A stretch of DNA of 64,000 nt, taken from an uncultured Lachnospiraceae bacterium. GTDB taxonomy: Bacteria > Bacillota > Clostridia > Lachnospirales > Lachnospiraceae. Positions 36,039 to 44,819 of the stretch are shown here, piece by piece (the stretch's first letter is position 1; the number at the start of each line of letters is the position of its first letter). The position numbers were made by a program, and so were the translations under genes. Location: assembly GCA_937891165.1 (NCBI GenBank), contig CALAEX010000129.1:72303-136302 (forward strand), in the 5' to 3' direction. The notes under the pieces were generated by a model that saw nothing but the letters and a program-made list of their open reading frames with translations, was not told the DNA's origin and did no database searches.

Positions 36039-38516
36039 CTAGTTATCTAAGTCTTCTGCTTTAATTCTAAACTCATTCATCATTTTCTTTCTAGCAAGTT
36101 TATCTTTCTTTGTAGTACCATATAACTTATCAAAGATTTTAAGTTCTTTCTTTAAATCATCAATGGTGAGCTGAATAAGAACTCGTCCATTGAATGGGTC
36201 TAAAGTGGTTGCATTCAAATCTTCCGGTTTCATTTCTCCAAGTCCTTTAAAACGTTTCATCTTATCTGCACTTGGAATGTATTTCTGATACTTCATAGCA
36301 AACTCAGATAATGTCATTGGTTTATAATCATCTTTTTCATTCACTAAAATAATATATCCATATTTTCTGAAGATGTCGATTAAGTCTAGCACTTTATTGA
36401 TAAATCTCTGATTAAGAGCAAGACGTCTGTAATGACCATCTACGATACCATAAAGTTCATTAGTAGCTTCTTTATAAACTACTTCAGGAAATCTCTTCTG
36501 AATAATGGACATGAATTTAGTCAATACTTTCTGGTTCTTAAGAACTTCTGCAATATCAAAGTCTTTTCCGAAATAAGCATATTCAATAGAGAAGAATGCT
36601 GCTACAAGTTCTACTAAATACACATTTGATTTAAAATGTTCTGCAACGGATATTAATGTTGCTAAGTAATCAACGGTATCCACAAGATAATTTCTAAATT
36701 CGTCTTTACTTGCTTTCTCTTTCTTACCTGCTAATTTCACAGAATAGTTCTTAATTACCTTATTACGATACATATCAACAAACTCTTCTTTATTATGAAC
36801 GAAGATTTCGTTCTTTCCATCAACTACTTTGTATAATGGTGGAAGAGCTTTGTATAATTTACCAGCAAGTACTACCTCTGGTAATGCATTAATAAAGAAT
36901 GCTGCAATACTTCCTGAAATACCATGACCATCAACGTCGGCATCTGTCAGGATAATAATTTTATCAAAGTATAACTTATTGATATCAAAACTTCTACCAA
37001 TACCACATCTAAGAACATGAACAAAAGTTCGCCATTCTTTATTTCCTGAATTAGGGTCCATCAACTGTGTAATGGTTTTCTTATATGGGCTAGCTGTCAT
37101 ACCTCTTACAGCAAAGAATGCTTGGAACCAAGGATTTCTAAATTTCGTACCAGCACCTTTCGCAGAATCTCCTTCTGAAATATATATTTCACGATAATCA
37201 TTTTTTCCTGTATTTAAGCATCTATCATAATTTGGAATCTGCTGCTCCTTAAGTGGAGTCATAACATCTTTTACAGTAGCTGCTCTTGCCTTCGTAGCTT
37301 CTACTCTGGCTTTTGCATTAGTCTTAACAATTTTAACAACTGCTTTTAATTTCTCTGGATTCTCATCAAAGAATTTTTTAATTTCTTCTCTGAATCCTGT
37401 CGTCAAAATAGGTTTTAAAATTTCCGCTTTAATCTTTTCTTTCACGTTTCCTTCGAATTGAACGTTGGCATTCGTAGTTAAGTTTACTACCATTTTAAGA
37501 CCTGTTCTGATATCATTCCATAAGATATCATATTTTGATTTCTCAGCTTCTGTCATAGAATCTTTTACTGCTTTCTGAATGAAATTACAGTAAGCATTTT
37601 CCGCAGCATCTAAGTGAACACCACCAGATATTGTATTTGTGAAGTTACAATAACTATCATACATCGGATCTATACTATCATCATAAGCAATCATTAAACT
37701 ATAATTTGCAATACGATGTTTAGTTACAGTATCTGATTTAATCTTTGGATTTGTATTGATAACTTCTTCATCAAATTCTTCATATCTATCCATAACGATA
37801 GGTTTGAAGATTACATTGTCTGTACAGATGTCATTCAATAACCCAACTGGGTCACGTTTTTCAAACTTCACTTTCTTAACGGTTTTCATACCATCTTTTA
37901 CAAAGAACTCTAAGAGCATAGTACTTGTAAAGAAGTAAGAAATTTTACCAAGCCAATCTTCAATCATATCTACAGGAAGATATGTTGTAGGTCCTAAGTA
38001 TTTCTTACTAGGAATCATCTTAGTAATCATACCATGTCTTTTATCTTTCTTTCCAATTGGTGTGGTGGTATCAGAAACTTTCTTACCATTTTTAAAAACA
38101 ATTCTATGTGCTGTCTTTTCTCTTTCTCGATAAGAGGTCATTTCGAATTCATCTGCTAATGCATTACATGCAGTGAGCCCCAAGCCAAATTCCCCAGCAC
38201 TCAGCTCTCCATCGTCACGCATAAATTTAGATCCTGCTTGTATCTTTGTACAGCAGATATCTAATGGATATTCTGTTTCGCTAATTCCTCTACCATCATC
38301 TTCTACAGTGATAGAATCTTCTAATCTATCAATAGTCACAGATATATAAGTACCCAATGATTTTGGGTTCTTCAATTCATCAATTGAGTTTTGCACGATT
38401 TCTTTTACTAAATGAAATGCACCTTCGAATCCATATGCTTTGATATAGAGATTCGTTTTAAGCTGAATCTTCTCTATATCATCTTCGATGTACATCATTA
38501 CTGAATCTTGTGCCAT
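36039..38516 (-). CDS. Type IIA DNA topoisomerase, B subunit (GyrB/ParE-like)
   Basis: 825 residues. GHKL ATPase: EIVQNSIDE (Asn43), EDDGRGI, GEFGLGLTACNALAD. A transducer domain follows, then TOPRIM: EGDSAKGAG (~450) and ILTDADVDGHGI (~522), the metal-binding acidic residues. The C-terminus has KRFKGLGEMKPEDL, a hallmark of GyrB/ParE. It is followed 15 nt later by the A subunit, and preceded by a 54-aa gene whose stop abuts its start (TAGATG), so three genes are translated together. AGGAGG supports the start. Confidence 0.95.
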   Translation of the reverse strand: MAQDSVMMYIEDDIEKIQLKTNLYIKAYGFEGAFHLVKEIVQNSIDELKNPKSLGTYISVTIDRLEDSITVEDDGRGISETEYPLDICCTKIQAGSKFMRDDGELSAGEFGLGLTACNALADEFEMTSYREREKTAHRIVFKNGKKVSDTTTPIGKKDKRHGMITKMIPSKKYLGPTTYLPVDMIEDWLGKISYFFTSTMLLEFFVKDGMKTVKKVKFEKRDPVGLLNDICTDNVIFKPIVMDRYEEFDEEVINTNPKIKSDTVTKHRIANYSLMIAYDDSIDPMYDSYCNFTNTISGGVHLDAAENAYCNFIQKAVKDSMTEAEKSKYDILWNDIRTGLKMVVNLTTNANVQFEGNVKEKIKAEILKPILTTGFREEIKKFFDENPEKLKAVVKIVKTNAKARVEATKARAATVKDVMTPLKEQQIPNYDRCLNTGKNDYREIYISEGDSAKGAGTKFRNPWFQAFFAVRGMTASPYKKTITQLMDPNSGNKEWRTFVHVLRCGIGRSFDINKLYFDKIIILTDADVDGHGISGSIAAFFINALPEVVLAGKLYKALPPLYKVVDGKNEIFVHNKEEFVDMYRNKVIKNYSVKLAGKKEKASKDEFRNYLVDTVDYLATLISVAEHFKSNVYLVELVAAFFSIEYAYFGKDFDIAEVLKNQKVLTKFMSIIQKRFPEVVYKEATNELYGIVDGHYRRLALNQRFINKVLDLIDIFRKYGYIILVNEKDDYKPMTLSEFAMKYQKYIPSADKMKRFKGLGEMKPEDLNATTLDPFNGRVLIQLTIDDLKKELKIFDKLYGTTKKDKLARKKMMNEFRIKAEDLDN

Positions 38517-38681
38517 CTATTTCTTCCTCCTATTCTTTTTAATATAAATTGGATTTGTATTCGCCTTATTAAATCTACCCGGTATTTTCAATTTTCCAAA
38601 CGTCCCATAAGTTGTACTTAATTCCAACTTCGCTTTAGATTTTAATTCATCCAATTTAGAATCACTCATTACTTCATTCAT
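38517..38681 (-). CDS. Small basic protein upstream of topoisomerase B
   Basis: 54 residues from ATG at 38681 (AGGAGGTATAAAA upstream; longer frame to 38720 has no such site). The tail is strongly basic (IYIKKNRRKK). Stop abuts the topoisomerase B start. A TATTAT-like element lies ~50 nt upstream. Possibly a leader or regulator of the topoisomerase genes; not recognised. Confidence 0.65.
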   Translation of the reverse strand: MNEVMSDSKLDELKSKAKLELSTTYGTFGKLKIPGRFNKANTNPIYIKKNRRKK

Positions 38682-38878
38682 TTTTATACCTCCTAATGAT
38701 GTTAATCTATATATACTCATAAATATAATAAATCATTGAAGTAAAATACTTGATTTTATGAGCGTTAATTACGTGTTATAATGAGTTTTATATCTTATTC
38801 GAACTACCCCTCGATAAATATAATTTACATTATAAGAAAAATACTAAAATACATTTTATTAAAGAGGAGGTATTGTTT

Positions 38879-39004
38879 ATGGAATATAAATGCTATAACG
38901 TAGACAATGGTTGTATGGGTCTGACAGAGTCTGGCGAGTATGAATTATTTGATTCTGAATCGGACTACAAAGAATATTATAATGAACATAAAAATGATGA
39001 GTAG
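38879..39004 (+). CDS. 41-aa acidic protein
   Basis: A 41-codon frame with a perfect AGAGGAGG ribosome binding site, 8 nt before the ATG. Acidic and Tyr-rich (SESDYKEYYNEHKNDE). The stop codon lies in the 5' arm of a strong terminator hairpin, so this is a complete one-gene unit, divergent from the topoisomerase genes. Possible promoter TTTACA...TACTAAAAT at 38825-38848. Small acidic phage proteins are often inhibitors or DNA mimics; here that is a guess. Confidence 0.65.
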   Translation: MEYKCYNVDNGCMGLTESGEYELFDSESDYKEYYNEHKNDE

Positions 39005-39025
39005 TGAAATCAATCACTACTCATC
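38996..39025 (+). terminator. Intrinsic terminator of the 41-aa gene
   Basis: 12-bp perfect stem GATGAGTAGTGA followed by AATCTTTTTGACTTATTTTTTTG. Contains the stop codon of the small gene. Confidence 0.88.
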
Positions 39026-39135
39026 AATCTTTTTGACTTATTTTTTTGATTTATCAATTTCAATACTAAAAAGATGTACACAACATTTAGAGTTTTACTA
39101 ATAAAAATTTATTCGCTCTAAAAACTATGAAAAAA

Positions 39136-39165
39136 AAAGAAAAGACTATTTCTAATCTTTTCTTT
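39136..39165 (-). terminator. Terminator of the structured RNA
   Basis: Stem AAAGAAAAGA / TCTTTTCTTT with inner TA pairs and TTTC loop, followed on the - strand by nine T residues. Confidence 0.8.
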
Positions 39166-39739
39166 TCCTTTCAATATTCAATTATAATATTCCCCATATA
39201 GACAGCCATCAGGAAATAAATGAGCAAATGATACTCAAACCCTTGTTGATGGATTTTTATTACATCGTAACATATATTATCTAAGTTTCTAACATCTAAT
39301 TGGATTGATTTATCCCTAAATCCAAATCCGTACTAACATGTTACATTATTTACATCCTGACATCATCACATTTAACATTTAACTGATATATTGAAAATTT
39401 TCAGGGTATTAGCCCGACACATTCTATCAATATATTATATGCATATTCTTGGTTGCATATACAAGTTGTTTTAGTAAAGCCTCATCGATTGAAGGTCGAT
39501 TGCTTTGAAAAACAAATTCTGTTTCCATATAATGTGACAAATGATAATCTTTCGCACTCATTCGTCAGGATGCGTCATTTCTTCTTTTATTTTCGTCTAT
39601 ATAGGAAGAATGATGGATAAAGTTTTGAGGCTTTATCCACCCAATTTAATTTTGCATCATAAACCACAAATAGAAAGAGCTTGGGATTTGTTCATTTTCA
39701 AATACCCTCGCCATCTCAGGACCATATAAAAGCTCTTAA
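39136..39739 (-). ncRNA. Candidate large structured non-coding RNA (~600 nt)
   Basis: No convincing gene on either strand. Read on the - strand from the stop of the 162-aa gene, it is packed with stems: AAGAGCTT/AAGCTCTT (39730-39737 with 39675-39682) enclosing GGGTATTTG/CAAATCCC; TGGATAAAG/CTTTATCCA; TTGTTTTTCAAAGC pairing across an ATCGA/TCGAT hairpin; TATATGC/GCATATA; ATATATTGA/TCAATATAT enclosing GGG/CCC; GTAACAT/ATGTTAC; CCATCA/TGATGG. It ends at 39139-39162 in a hairpin followed by TTTTCTTTTTTTTTC on the - strand, a strong intrinsic terminator. Length, density of stems and location in a phage fit the large ornate phage RNAs (such as the ROOL and GOLLD classes), but I cannot confirm a match. 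It probably lies on the transcript of the upstream basic protein. Confidence 0.6.
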
Positions 39740-40228
39740 CTATTTCCAGCTACCTACAGCGGACATATCATCACCGCGTTTTTTCTTCTTCTTATTTCTA
39801 ACCTGTTCAGCTTTTTCAGCAACACGTCCAATTTTCTTATAATGTTTCGGAGCGATTTCTAACATAGAACCAAGTTCTGATGCAAATCTAACTGCATCCG
39901 GACCTGCCTTAACTGCTACAGATAAGTATTTCATCTGATTTACTACTTCTTTTGCACCTGCAAATTTCTTTTCAACTTCATCTGGAGTATATGGACGACC
40001 TTTAAAAGATCCTCCACAAAGTCTACAAGTACAAGTAGATTTTCCGTCATTTCCAATGGTAGGTTTAATTTTCCCTTTACCATTAATTGTATGATGTACA
40101 CAGGCACCTTTTAAAATTTTTGTCTGTGTTTTGTTTTTTCCACGGATTCTTCCTTTTTTATCCGTATGCTGTTTTACAACGTTGATAACGTTTCCTTCGA
40201 TTTTGGTAAGTTTGTTTGCTTTTCCCAT
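39740..40228 (-). CDS. Basic protein with possible zinc site
   Basis: 162 residues, strongly basic at both ends (RNKKKKKRGDD near the C-terminus). CVHH (~43-46) and CTCRLCGG (~67-74) could form a Cys/His zinc site. AGAAAGGAGAACTTCG precedes the start; a sigma-A-like promoter lies at 40273-40301. Its stop is 1-2 nt before the first stem of the structured RNA, so the two are co-transcribed. Charge and zinc site suggest nucleic-acid binding; a partnership with the RNA is inference. Confidence 0.7.
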   Translation of the reverse strand: MGKANKLTKIEGNVINVVKQHTDKKGRIRGKNKTQTKILKGACVHHTINGKGKIKPTIGNDGKSTCTCRLCGGSFKGRPYTPDEVEKKFAGAKEVVNQMKYLSVAVKAGPDAVRFASELGSMLEIAPKHYKKIGRVAEKAEQVRNKKKKKRGDDMSAVGSWK

Positions 40229-40272
40229 GATTCGAAGTTCTCCTTTCTCCTAATAAGTTTTATATCAATAAA

Positions 40273-40301
40273 ATAATATACGGTTATAGCGCAAAAGTCA
40301 A
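40273..40301 (-). promoter_or_regulatory. Sigma-A-like promoter
   Basis: TTGACT (40301-40296), 17-nt spacer, TATTAT (40278-40273), 45 nt before the 162-aa gene and hence before the structured RNA. Confidence 0.75.
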
Positions 40302-40304
40302 TAT

Positions 40305-41327
40305 TTAATTACTCTTCATACACCGTATAAAATAATCTTTTTTGCTTACTACATCTGTTTTATCAATAGTAAAAAGATATAGTGGGCGAACATCTTTAAA
40401 AGTAGTTTTGTCTAGTTTACAATTAACCAAACATAAACTTTTCACTTTATCTCGTTTTAGAATTTTTACTCTGCTCTTTAATACATCATCATTTATGATA
40501 AGTCCGTTATCATCCACATTTACCGTAAATATGTTTACTTTAAACATGTCGAAATCAATAGCATCATCAAATGCGTATTTTAAAATGATTTCTTTTGCTT
40601 CCTCAAATGGTAATGGAGTAATGAAATTCGTACAAATCAGTTGTTTTGATGTACGCAAAAGTCTTCTACTAACATTGTCTCGGTCAAATCTTTTATCGAT
40701 AGATTCAAGATTCTTAACAATAGCTGGATTTTTAATAATAGAATCAACCACTTCAACTTCAGAAGTTTCTTTATTTAAAACTAACTTGATAAATTCGTAT
40801 TTTTCATCTTTTACCGCATTAATTGTAAATATATCTTCTCCTGTAAAATCTTCACTGACTCTAAGTATACATCCAATAACATCTTCTGTTCTAAATGTCG
40901 AAATGATAGAAATCCTGTCATCATCAATACACTTAGAACGAATATATCGATAATCTTTATTACCGATAAGAAGTATAATCATTTTATCAGATTTTTCAGA
41001 TGTATTATAATTTCCAATATATGGATTTAAGTTCAAGGGATTCACTCGAACTTCTGTAAATGGAAGTTCTATCGTTTGAACTAATATATTTTTGTGAATA
41101 CCCATGGTCATTTTTTTACCTTTTGGTTGCTGACCTTTTTCTAAATGATATTCTTTGTCTTTTTGAAACTTTGTCGAGCCGATTCGGATTTTCTGTAAAA
41201 TAGAAGTATCGGATGACTCAAGGTAGTACGTTTCATATGTACTACCTTTTTTAGTCACACCCTCTTTAGATTTTACCACCCATTCGCTCTGACAAGAATC
41301 TCCTATAGATACGATGGATACATTCAT
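40305..41327 (-). CDS. Unrecognised 340-aa protein
   Basis: 340 residues, mixed alpha/beta, neutral, with two Cys-containing stretches near 240-300. AGAAAGGACAATCC precedes the start. It follows 41354-42322 by 26 nt in the same leftward unit. No motif recognised; the N-terminal ~90 residues look beta-rich. Confidence 0.72.
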   Translation of the reverse strand: MNVSIVSIGDSCQSEWVVKSKEGVTKKGSTYETYYLESSDTSILQKIRIGSTKFQKDKEYHLEKGQQPKGKKMTMGIHKNILVQTIELPFTEVRVNPLNLNPYIGNYNTSEKSDKMIILLIGNKDYRYIRSKCIDDDRISIISTFRTEDVIGCILRVSEDFTGEDIFTINAVKDEKYEFIKLVLNKETSEVEVVDSIIKNPAIVKNLESIDKRFDRDNVSRRLLRTSKQLICTNFITPLPFEEAKEIILKYAFDDAIDFDMFKVNIFTVNVDDNGLIINDDVLKSRVKILKRDKVKSLCLVNCKLDKTTFKDVRPLYLFTIDKTDVVSKKDYFIRCMKSN

Positions 41328-41353
41328 ATTTGGATTGTCCTTTCTGGATTAGA

Positions 41354-42322
41354 TTAGACGAACTCCTTAATAGATTCATCGTTAGACTGTAATTTATTTA
41401 ATACCTTTACAGTCTTCGGATAGCCATTCTTTTCATCGCCTGGCAAGCTACTTAGGAAGAAACGTCTGTTAGCATCTTTGTTCTGAGCTTTGTCACGTTT
41501 TCTAGCTCCGAAATATGCTTTCAGAATTTGTTCGATTTCTCTTTCATCAAATTCTTCTTCCAATGTTTTGAATGTCCAATCAGTAACTACATGATAGAAT
41601 TCTTTCTGCTTATCATCAAGTGTTACATAATCGGATTTTCTTTCCAGTAACAAATATGTGATGAAACCAGGATAATTCTTTGGTGTTACAACATGTTTTA
41701 CAACTGCTGCAAATTCTTCTTTTGAAATGGTTTCTGTTTTTGCATGTACATACAATACAGCCATCAGATTTTTTAATCTGAATGCACCTTTATCAAGAAT
41801 AGAACTTGTAGGTACGGTGCTTAATACATCAAATGCTAATTCCTTATTAACTCCAGATTTTGAAAGTTTCTTCATCTTTTTCTTCAAAATGATATTGGAT
41901 AGCTTAACAAGGTCGGATACATCAAACATTTTAGCATTTTCATCTTCTGCTTTTTCTTTCATGTGCTGCTTATGTGCTTCTTTTAATACATCATAAATGA
42001 TGATAGGAAGTAATTCAATATAATCAATCTGTTCCATATCTTCTTCACACAATTTTGTGATTTTCTTGATCAACTTCTTATCGAACAGACGATCGTAAAC
42101 TTCGTTGCGAATTTCCTGAACTTCTTTGATGTGTGAATAGTTAACCATTAATTTGATTACTTCCGGAAGCTGACAAATAAGCATATCGTAGTACCCCTTC
42201 TTCTGCTTTTTCTTTGATGAATATTCATCAGCGTACTTTTTCATGTACTTCTTAAATGTCAGACCAGTAAAGAGTCTAACGTCATTTGGGATTTCAAAGC
42301 CCCTTTTGTTGTTCTTACTCAT
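41354..42322 (-). CDS. Unrecognised 322-aa helical protein
   Basis: 322 residues, Lys/Glu-rich and helical, with a basic stretch (KKKMKKLSKSGVNKE) near 148. AAAAGGAGAC precedes the start. The promoter region has TATTAT at 42406-42411 followed by a 13-bp hairpin at the expected transcript start. It lies directly downstream of the tubulin-like gene, but I see no winged-helix TubR-like signature. Unknown function. Confidence 0.7.
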   Translation of the reverse strand: MSKNNKRGFEIPNDVRLFTGLTFKKYMKKYADEYSSKKKQKKGYYDMLICQLPEVIKLMVNYSHIKEVQEIRNEVYDRLFDKKLIKKITKLCEEDMEQIDYIELLPIIIYDVLKEAHKQHMKEKAEDENAKMFDVSDLVKLSNIILKKKMKKLSKSGVNKELAFDVLSTVPTSSILDKGAFRLKNLMAVLYVHAKTETISKEEFAAVVKHVVTPKNYPGFITYLLLERKSDYVTLDDKQKEFYHVVTDWTFKTLEEEFDEREIEQILKAYFGARKRDKAQNKDANRRFFLSSLPGDEKNGYPKTVKVLNKLQSNDESIKEFV

Positions 42323-42352
42323 GGTTTATGTCTCCTTTTAAAAAATAATTAA

Positions 42353-42398
42353 GTAACGTAAACATTAGTTTGTTTCCAAACTTTTATGTTTACGTTAC
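42353..42398 (-). terminator. Terminator/leader hairpin
   Basis: 13-bp perfect stem GTAACGTAAACAT, 20-nt loop, then TTAATTATTTTTT on the - strand. TATTAT (42411-42406) lies 7 nt upstream of the stem, so the hairpin would both end the tubulin-like transcript and form the 5' end of the next one. Confidence 0.7.
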
Positions 42399-42436
42399 CA
42401 AATAAATAATAAATTATTTCAACTCAAAAATTCAAA

Positions 42437-43603
42437 TTAATGTTTGAATTTATTGAAAATACCTGCGATATCAACCGCTGTTTTCTGTTCCGGTTTTTCT
42501 GCTGTTGGAGATGTTCTGTATACACGTTTTGCATTGATCGCTTTTAATACATCTTTATCTAACTCTGTATCATCAGCTTTCTTTTTCTGAGCTTCTGTGA
42601 TTTCAGTAATTCTGTCTTTGATTTTAATGATTCTGTCATTAACATCCGATAAACCACTAGCAATGTAGAATACATTATTAGGAAGCTTTCTGTCTTCATT
42701 TACAACTGTATGTTCAAATTCTTCTACTGGGTAACCCACAGTTTCCTGAATCTTTTTCACACGAGTATCGAATTTGGAAAGCATTTCTTTGGATAAGTTA
42801 GAAATAACACCGGTTCCATATACAATACCGTCTAACTGAATTTCTGCATGTGCATTTCTGTTAAGTTCAGCAATCAACTTATCTTCTAATGTACTAGTAT
42901 CATCACAGTCTTTTTCTTTTACATCAAATAAAGATGCAACCACAAGACGACCTGGTGCTGTAATAAGTGTCATAGCATCTCTTTCGTCAATACTGTTTAC
43001 TGTTGTAGGACCATTATAGTATCCTCTAAGTACATTGATGTCTTCCACGATTCTTTCATTTACAGTTCTAAGTGTATCTACTGCAGATAATTTTGCAAAT
43101 CTGTCATTGTCATACAGCATATATGTTGGTTGATCTAATACTTCATATAAGTCTGTAAGATATCCAAGGGAATTTGCCTGGGTAGATAATGCTTCTGAAA
43201 TTGTAGGAAGAATACCTACTGAAATTGGGAATACCGGATAGTCAGAATCTTTGTATACATTTGTGATGATGTTATTTAATAACAATGAGATTCCGGAACC
43301 TGTTCCACCACCTGTGCTACTTACAATGAATACAATGTCGAGAGATGTTAAGAATTTCTTGATATCTTCATCGGATAAGAATTCCATGATAGAATTCTGT
43401 AAGAAGTTCTTTGCTTCATCTCTGTTTTTACCCGCTCCTTTTCCATCACCGATGGAAACTTTTCTGATTGTGTTTGGAAGTGTCTGCATATCTTTTTCAC
43501 TGCAGTTAATTGCAACTACCGGAATATCAGGATATTTTTTAGCACATAAAGCACATACCTGATTCCCTGCATTTCCACATCCAATAATACCTACCTTTAA
43601 CAT
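42437..43603 (-). CDS. Tubulin/FtsZ-like GTPase
   Basis: 388 residues. The GTP-binding signature GGGTGSG is at 98-104, preceded by a Rossmann-type start (VGIIGCGNAGNQ, ~4-15) that matches the first tub/FtsZ loop; GDGKGAGKN (~52-60) corresponds to the next nucleotide loop. The C-terminal ~60 residues are charged and probably a flexible tail. It lies between FtsZ, TubZ and PhuZ in length. Phage members form filaments that position or segregate phage DNA or virions during infection. Perfect AAAAGGAGGAC ribosome binding site; promoter at 43674-43702. No TubR partner or tubC-like iteron array is visible beside it. Confidence 0.88.
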   Translation of the reverse strand: MLKVGIIGCGNAGNQVCALCAKKYPDIPVVAINCSEKDMQTLPNTIRKVSIGDGKGAGKNRDEAKNFLQNSIMEFLSDEDIKKFLTSLDIVFIVSSTGGGTGSGISLLLNNIITNVYKDSDYPVFPISVGILPTISEALSTQANSLGYLTDLYEVLDQPTYMLYDNDRFAKLSAVDTLRTVNERIVEDINVLRGYYNGPTTVNSIDERDAMTLITAPGRLVVASLFDVKEKDCDDTSTLEDKLIAELNRNAHAEIQLDGIVYGTGVISNLSKEMLSKFDTRVKKIQETVGYPVEEFEHTVVNEDRKLPNNVFYIASGLSDVNDRIIKIKDRITEITEAQKKKADDTELDKDVLKAINAKRVYRTSPTAEKPEQKTAVDIAGIFNKFKH

Positions 43604-43673
43604 TTTATTTGTCCTCCTTTTATTTGTGGCATTTTCTTTGAACAGTTTAATTCATTTAACTGTTACTAATAAA

Positions 43674-43723
43674 ATAATATATTGCTGAAGTGTGAAAATC
43701 AAAATAGAAATTCACACTTCAGC
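43674..43723 (-). promoter_or_regulatory. Promoter of tubulin-like gene nested with terminator
   Basis: TTGATT (43702-43697), 17-nt spacer, TATTAT (43679-43674). The -35 box lies in the loop, and most of the spacer in the 3' arm, of a 13-bp hairpin GCTGAAGTGTGAA (43684-43723) that follows the upstream gene. Terminator and promoter thus share the same bases. Confidence 0.75.
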
Positions 43724-43750
43724 GATACCGTTATATGTTTAAAATTAAGA

Positions 43751-44761
43751 TTATGAGCTGTATAATCTATAAATGATTACAAAATCCTTTGTTAAGGATA
43801 AGCTGTTAACCTGGAATGTTAATTTGGAGAATAACCGAACGTTTTCGTAATCTCCTTTTAACTTATTAAATCTTCCTGTGAAGAGAGCAATGGTATTAAT
43901 ACGCGTTTCATCGATATTGGATGTAGCATCAAACCATTCTTTGATATCTTTAGGTGTAATCTTCAACACCATTTCCACATAAGATTCGATGGTAGAATTG
44001 TTGATTGTATTGATTCTTGGGTAGTATTCATTCTGGAATACTTCATTTGTACTTTCAGTTTCATCGGTTGCAGCTTTCCAGAAGTTTTTGATAGCTGGAT
44101 CCCATTCAAATCGTTTTAAGTAGTAAGCAATATTATCTACATTGTCTGGCGTCCAGATTCCTGTTTTACCAAAGTATTTTACAGAATCTGCTTCAGATAA
44201 CTGATTTGGTGTAAATCTAAATGGGAGCATAACACCTGCCATTTGTTTACCATCTTCAGTTCCTAAACTTTCCTGAATAGAATATTCTTTGTAATCTACT
44301 GGTGGTTTTGTAAGTACGTTTACTGCAGAACCTGTAAGACCAACACCGAAAAGACATACATATTCACCATGCGGATGAATAATTTCTTTATGATCAATAT
44401 CACCATTAATTGCAGGAATGTAATAGTTAATATCTTCGCCGGCTGCCTGATAGTCAAGCATTGTAACATCAGGAATACCGATAGTACCGTTAGAAATTTC
44501 ATATAATGTAGGAACCTTTAATGGTCCTGGGATACCGAATAACTGCTCAAAAGAGTACTGACATCCACCGATTGGTACCATATTTTCTTCACTAAAAACT
44601 GTTTCACCTAAAGAGGAAATACCATTAGCATCTCTACTAAATCCATATCCTCCTAAAATCTGTGTTCTTTTATATACACCGGATCTATGAAGTTCAGGCA
44701 TAGACTGAAGTTTATGCTTGTCCTGAAATCCAAATCCGTCATTTAATTTTAAATCTGACAT
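43751..44761 (-). CDS. Probable virion protein, 336 aa
   Basis: 336 residues from the ATG at 44761 (AGAAAGGTGGAAAACG upstream). Gly/Pro-rich beta-type sequence in the first two thirds (FGIPGPLKVPTLYEISNGT, VLTKPPVDYKEY), helical insertion, beta C-terminus. It directly follows the 1262-aa gene. The composition and context fit a tail or baseplate structural protein, but I do not recognise a family. Confidence 0.65.
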   Translation of the reverse strand: MSDLKLNDGFGFQDKHKLQSMPELHRSGVYKRTQILGGYGFSRDANGISSLGETVFSEENMVPIGGCQYSFEQLFGIPGPLKVPTLYEISNGTIGIPDVTMLDYQAAGEDINYYIPAINGDIDHKEIIHPHGEYVCLFGVGLTGSAVNVLTKPPVDYKEYSIQESLGTEDGKQMAGVMLPFRFTPNQLSEADSVKYFGKTGIWTPDNVDNIAYYLKRFEWDPAIKNFWKAATDETESTNEVFQNEYYPRINTINNSTIESYVEMVLKITPKDIKEWFDATSNIDETRINTIALFTGRFNKLKGDYENVRLFSKLTFQVNSLSLTKDFVIIYRLYSS

Positions 44762-44819
44762 TGTCGTTTTCCACCTTTCTAAAATATAAAGTGTCATTTA
44801 ATATAAATGTTTTTGGGGG

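Noticed and set aside
39400..39520. tRNA or tRNA-like gene
   Set aside because: Hairpins are present but there is no T-loop consensus, acceptor stem or cloverleaf spacing.
39541..39729. 62-codon + strand open frame in the structured RNA region
   Set aside because: No ribosome binding site; the frame simply crosses the stems on the opposite strand.
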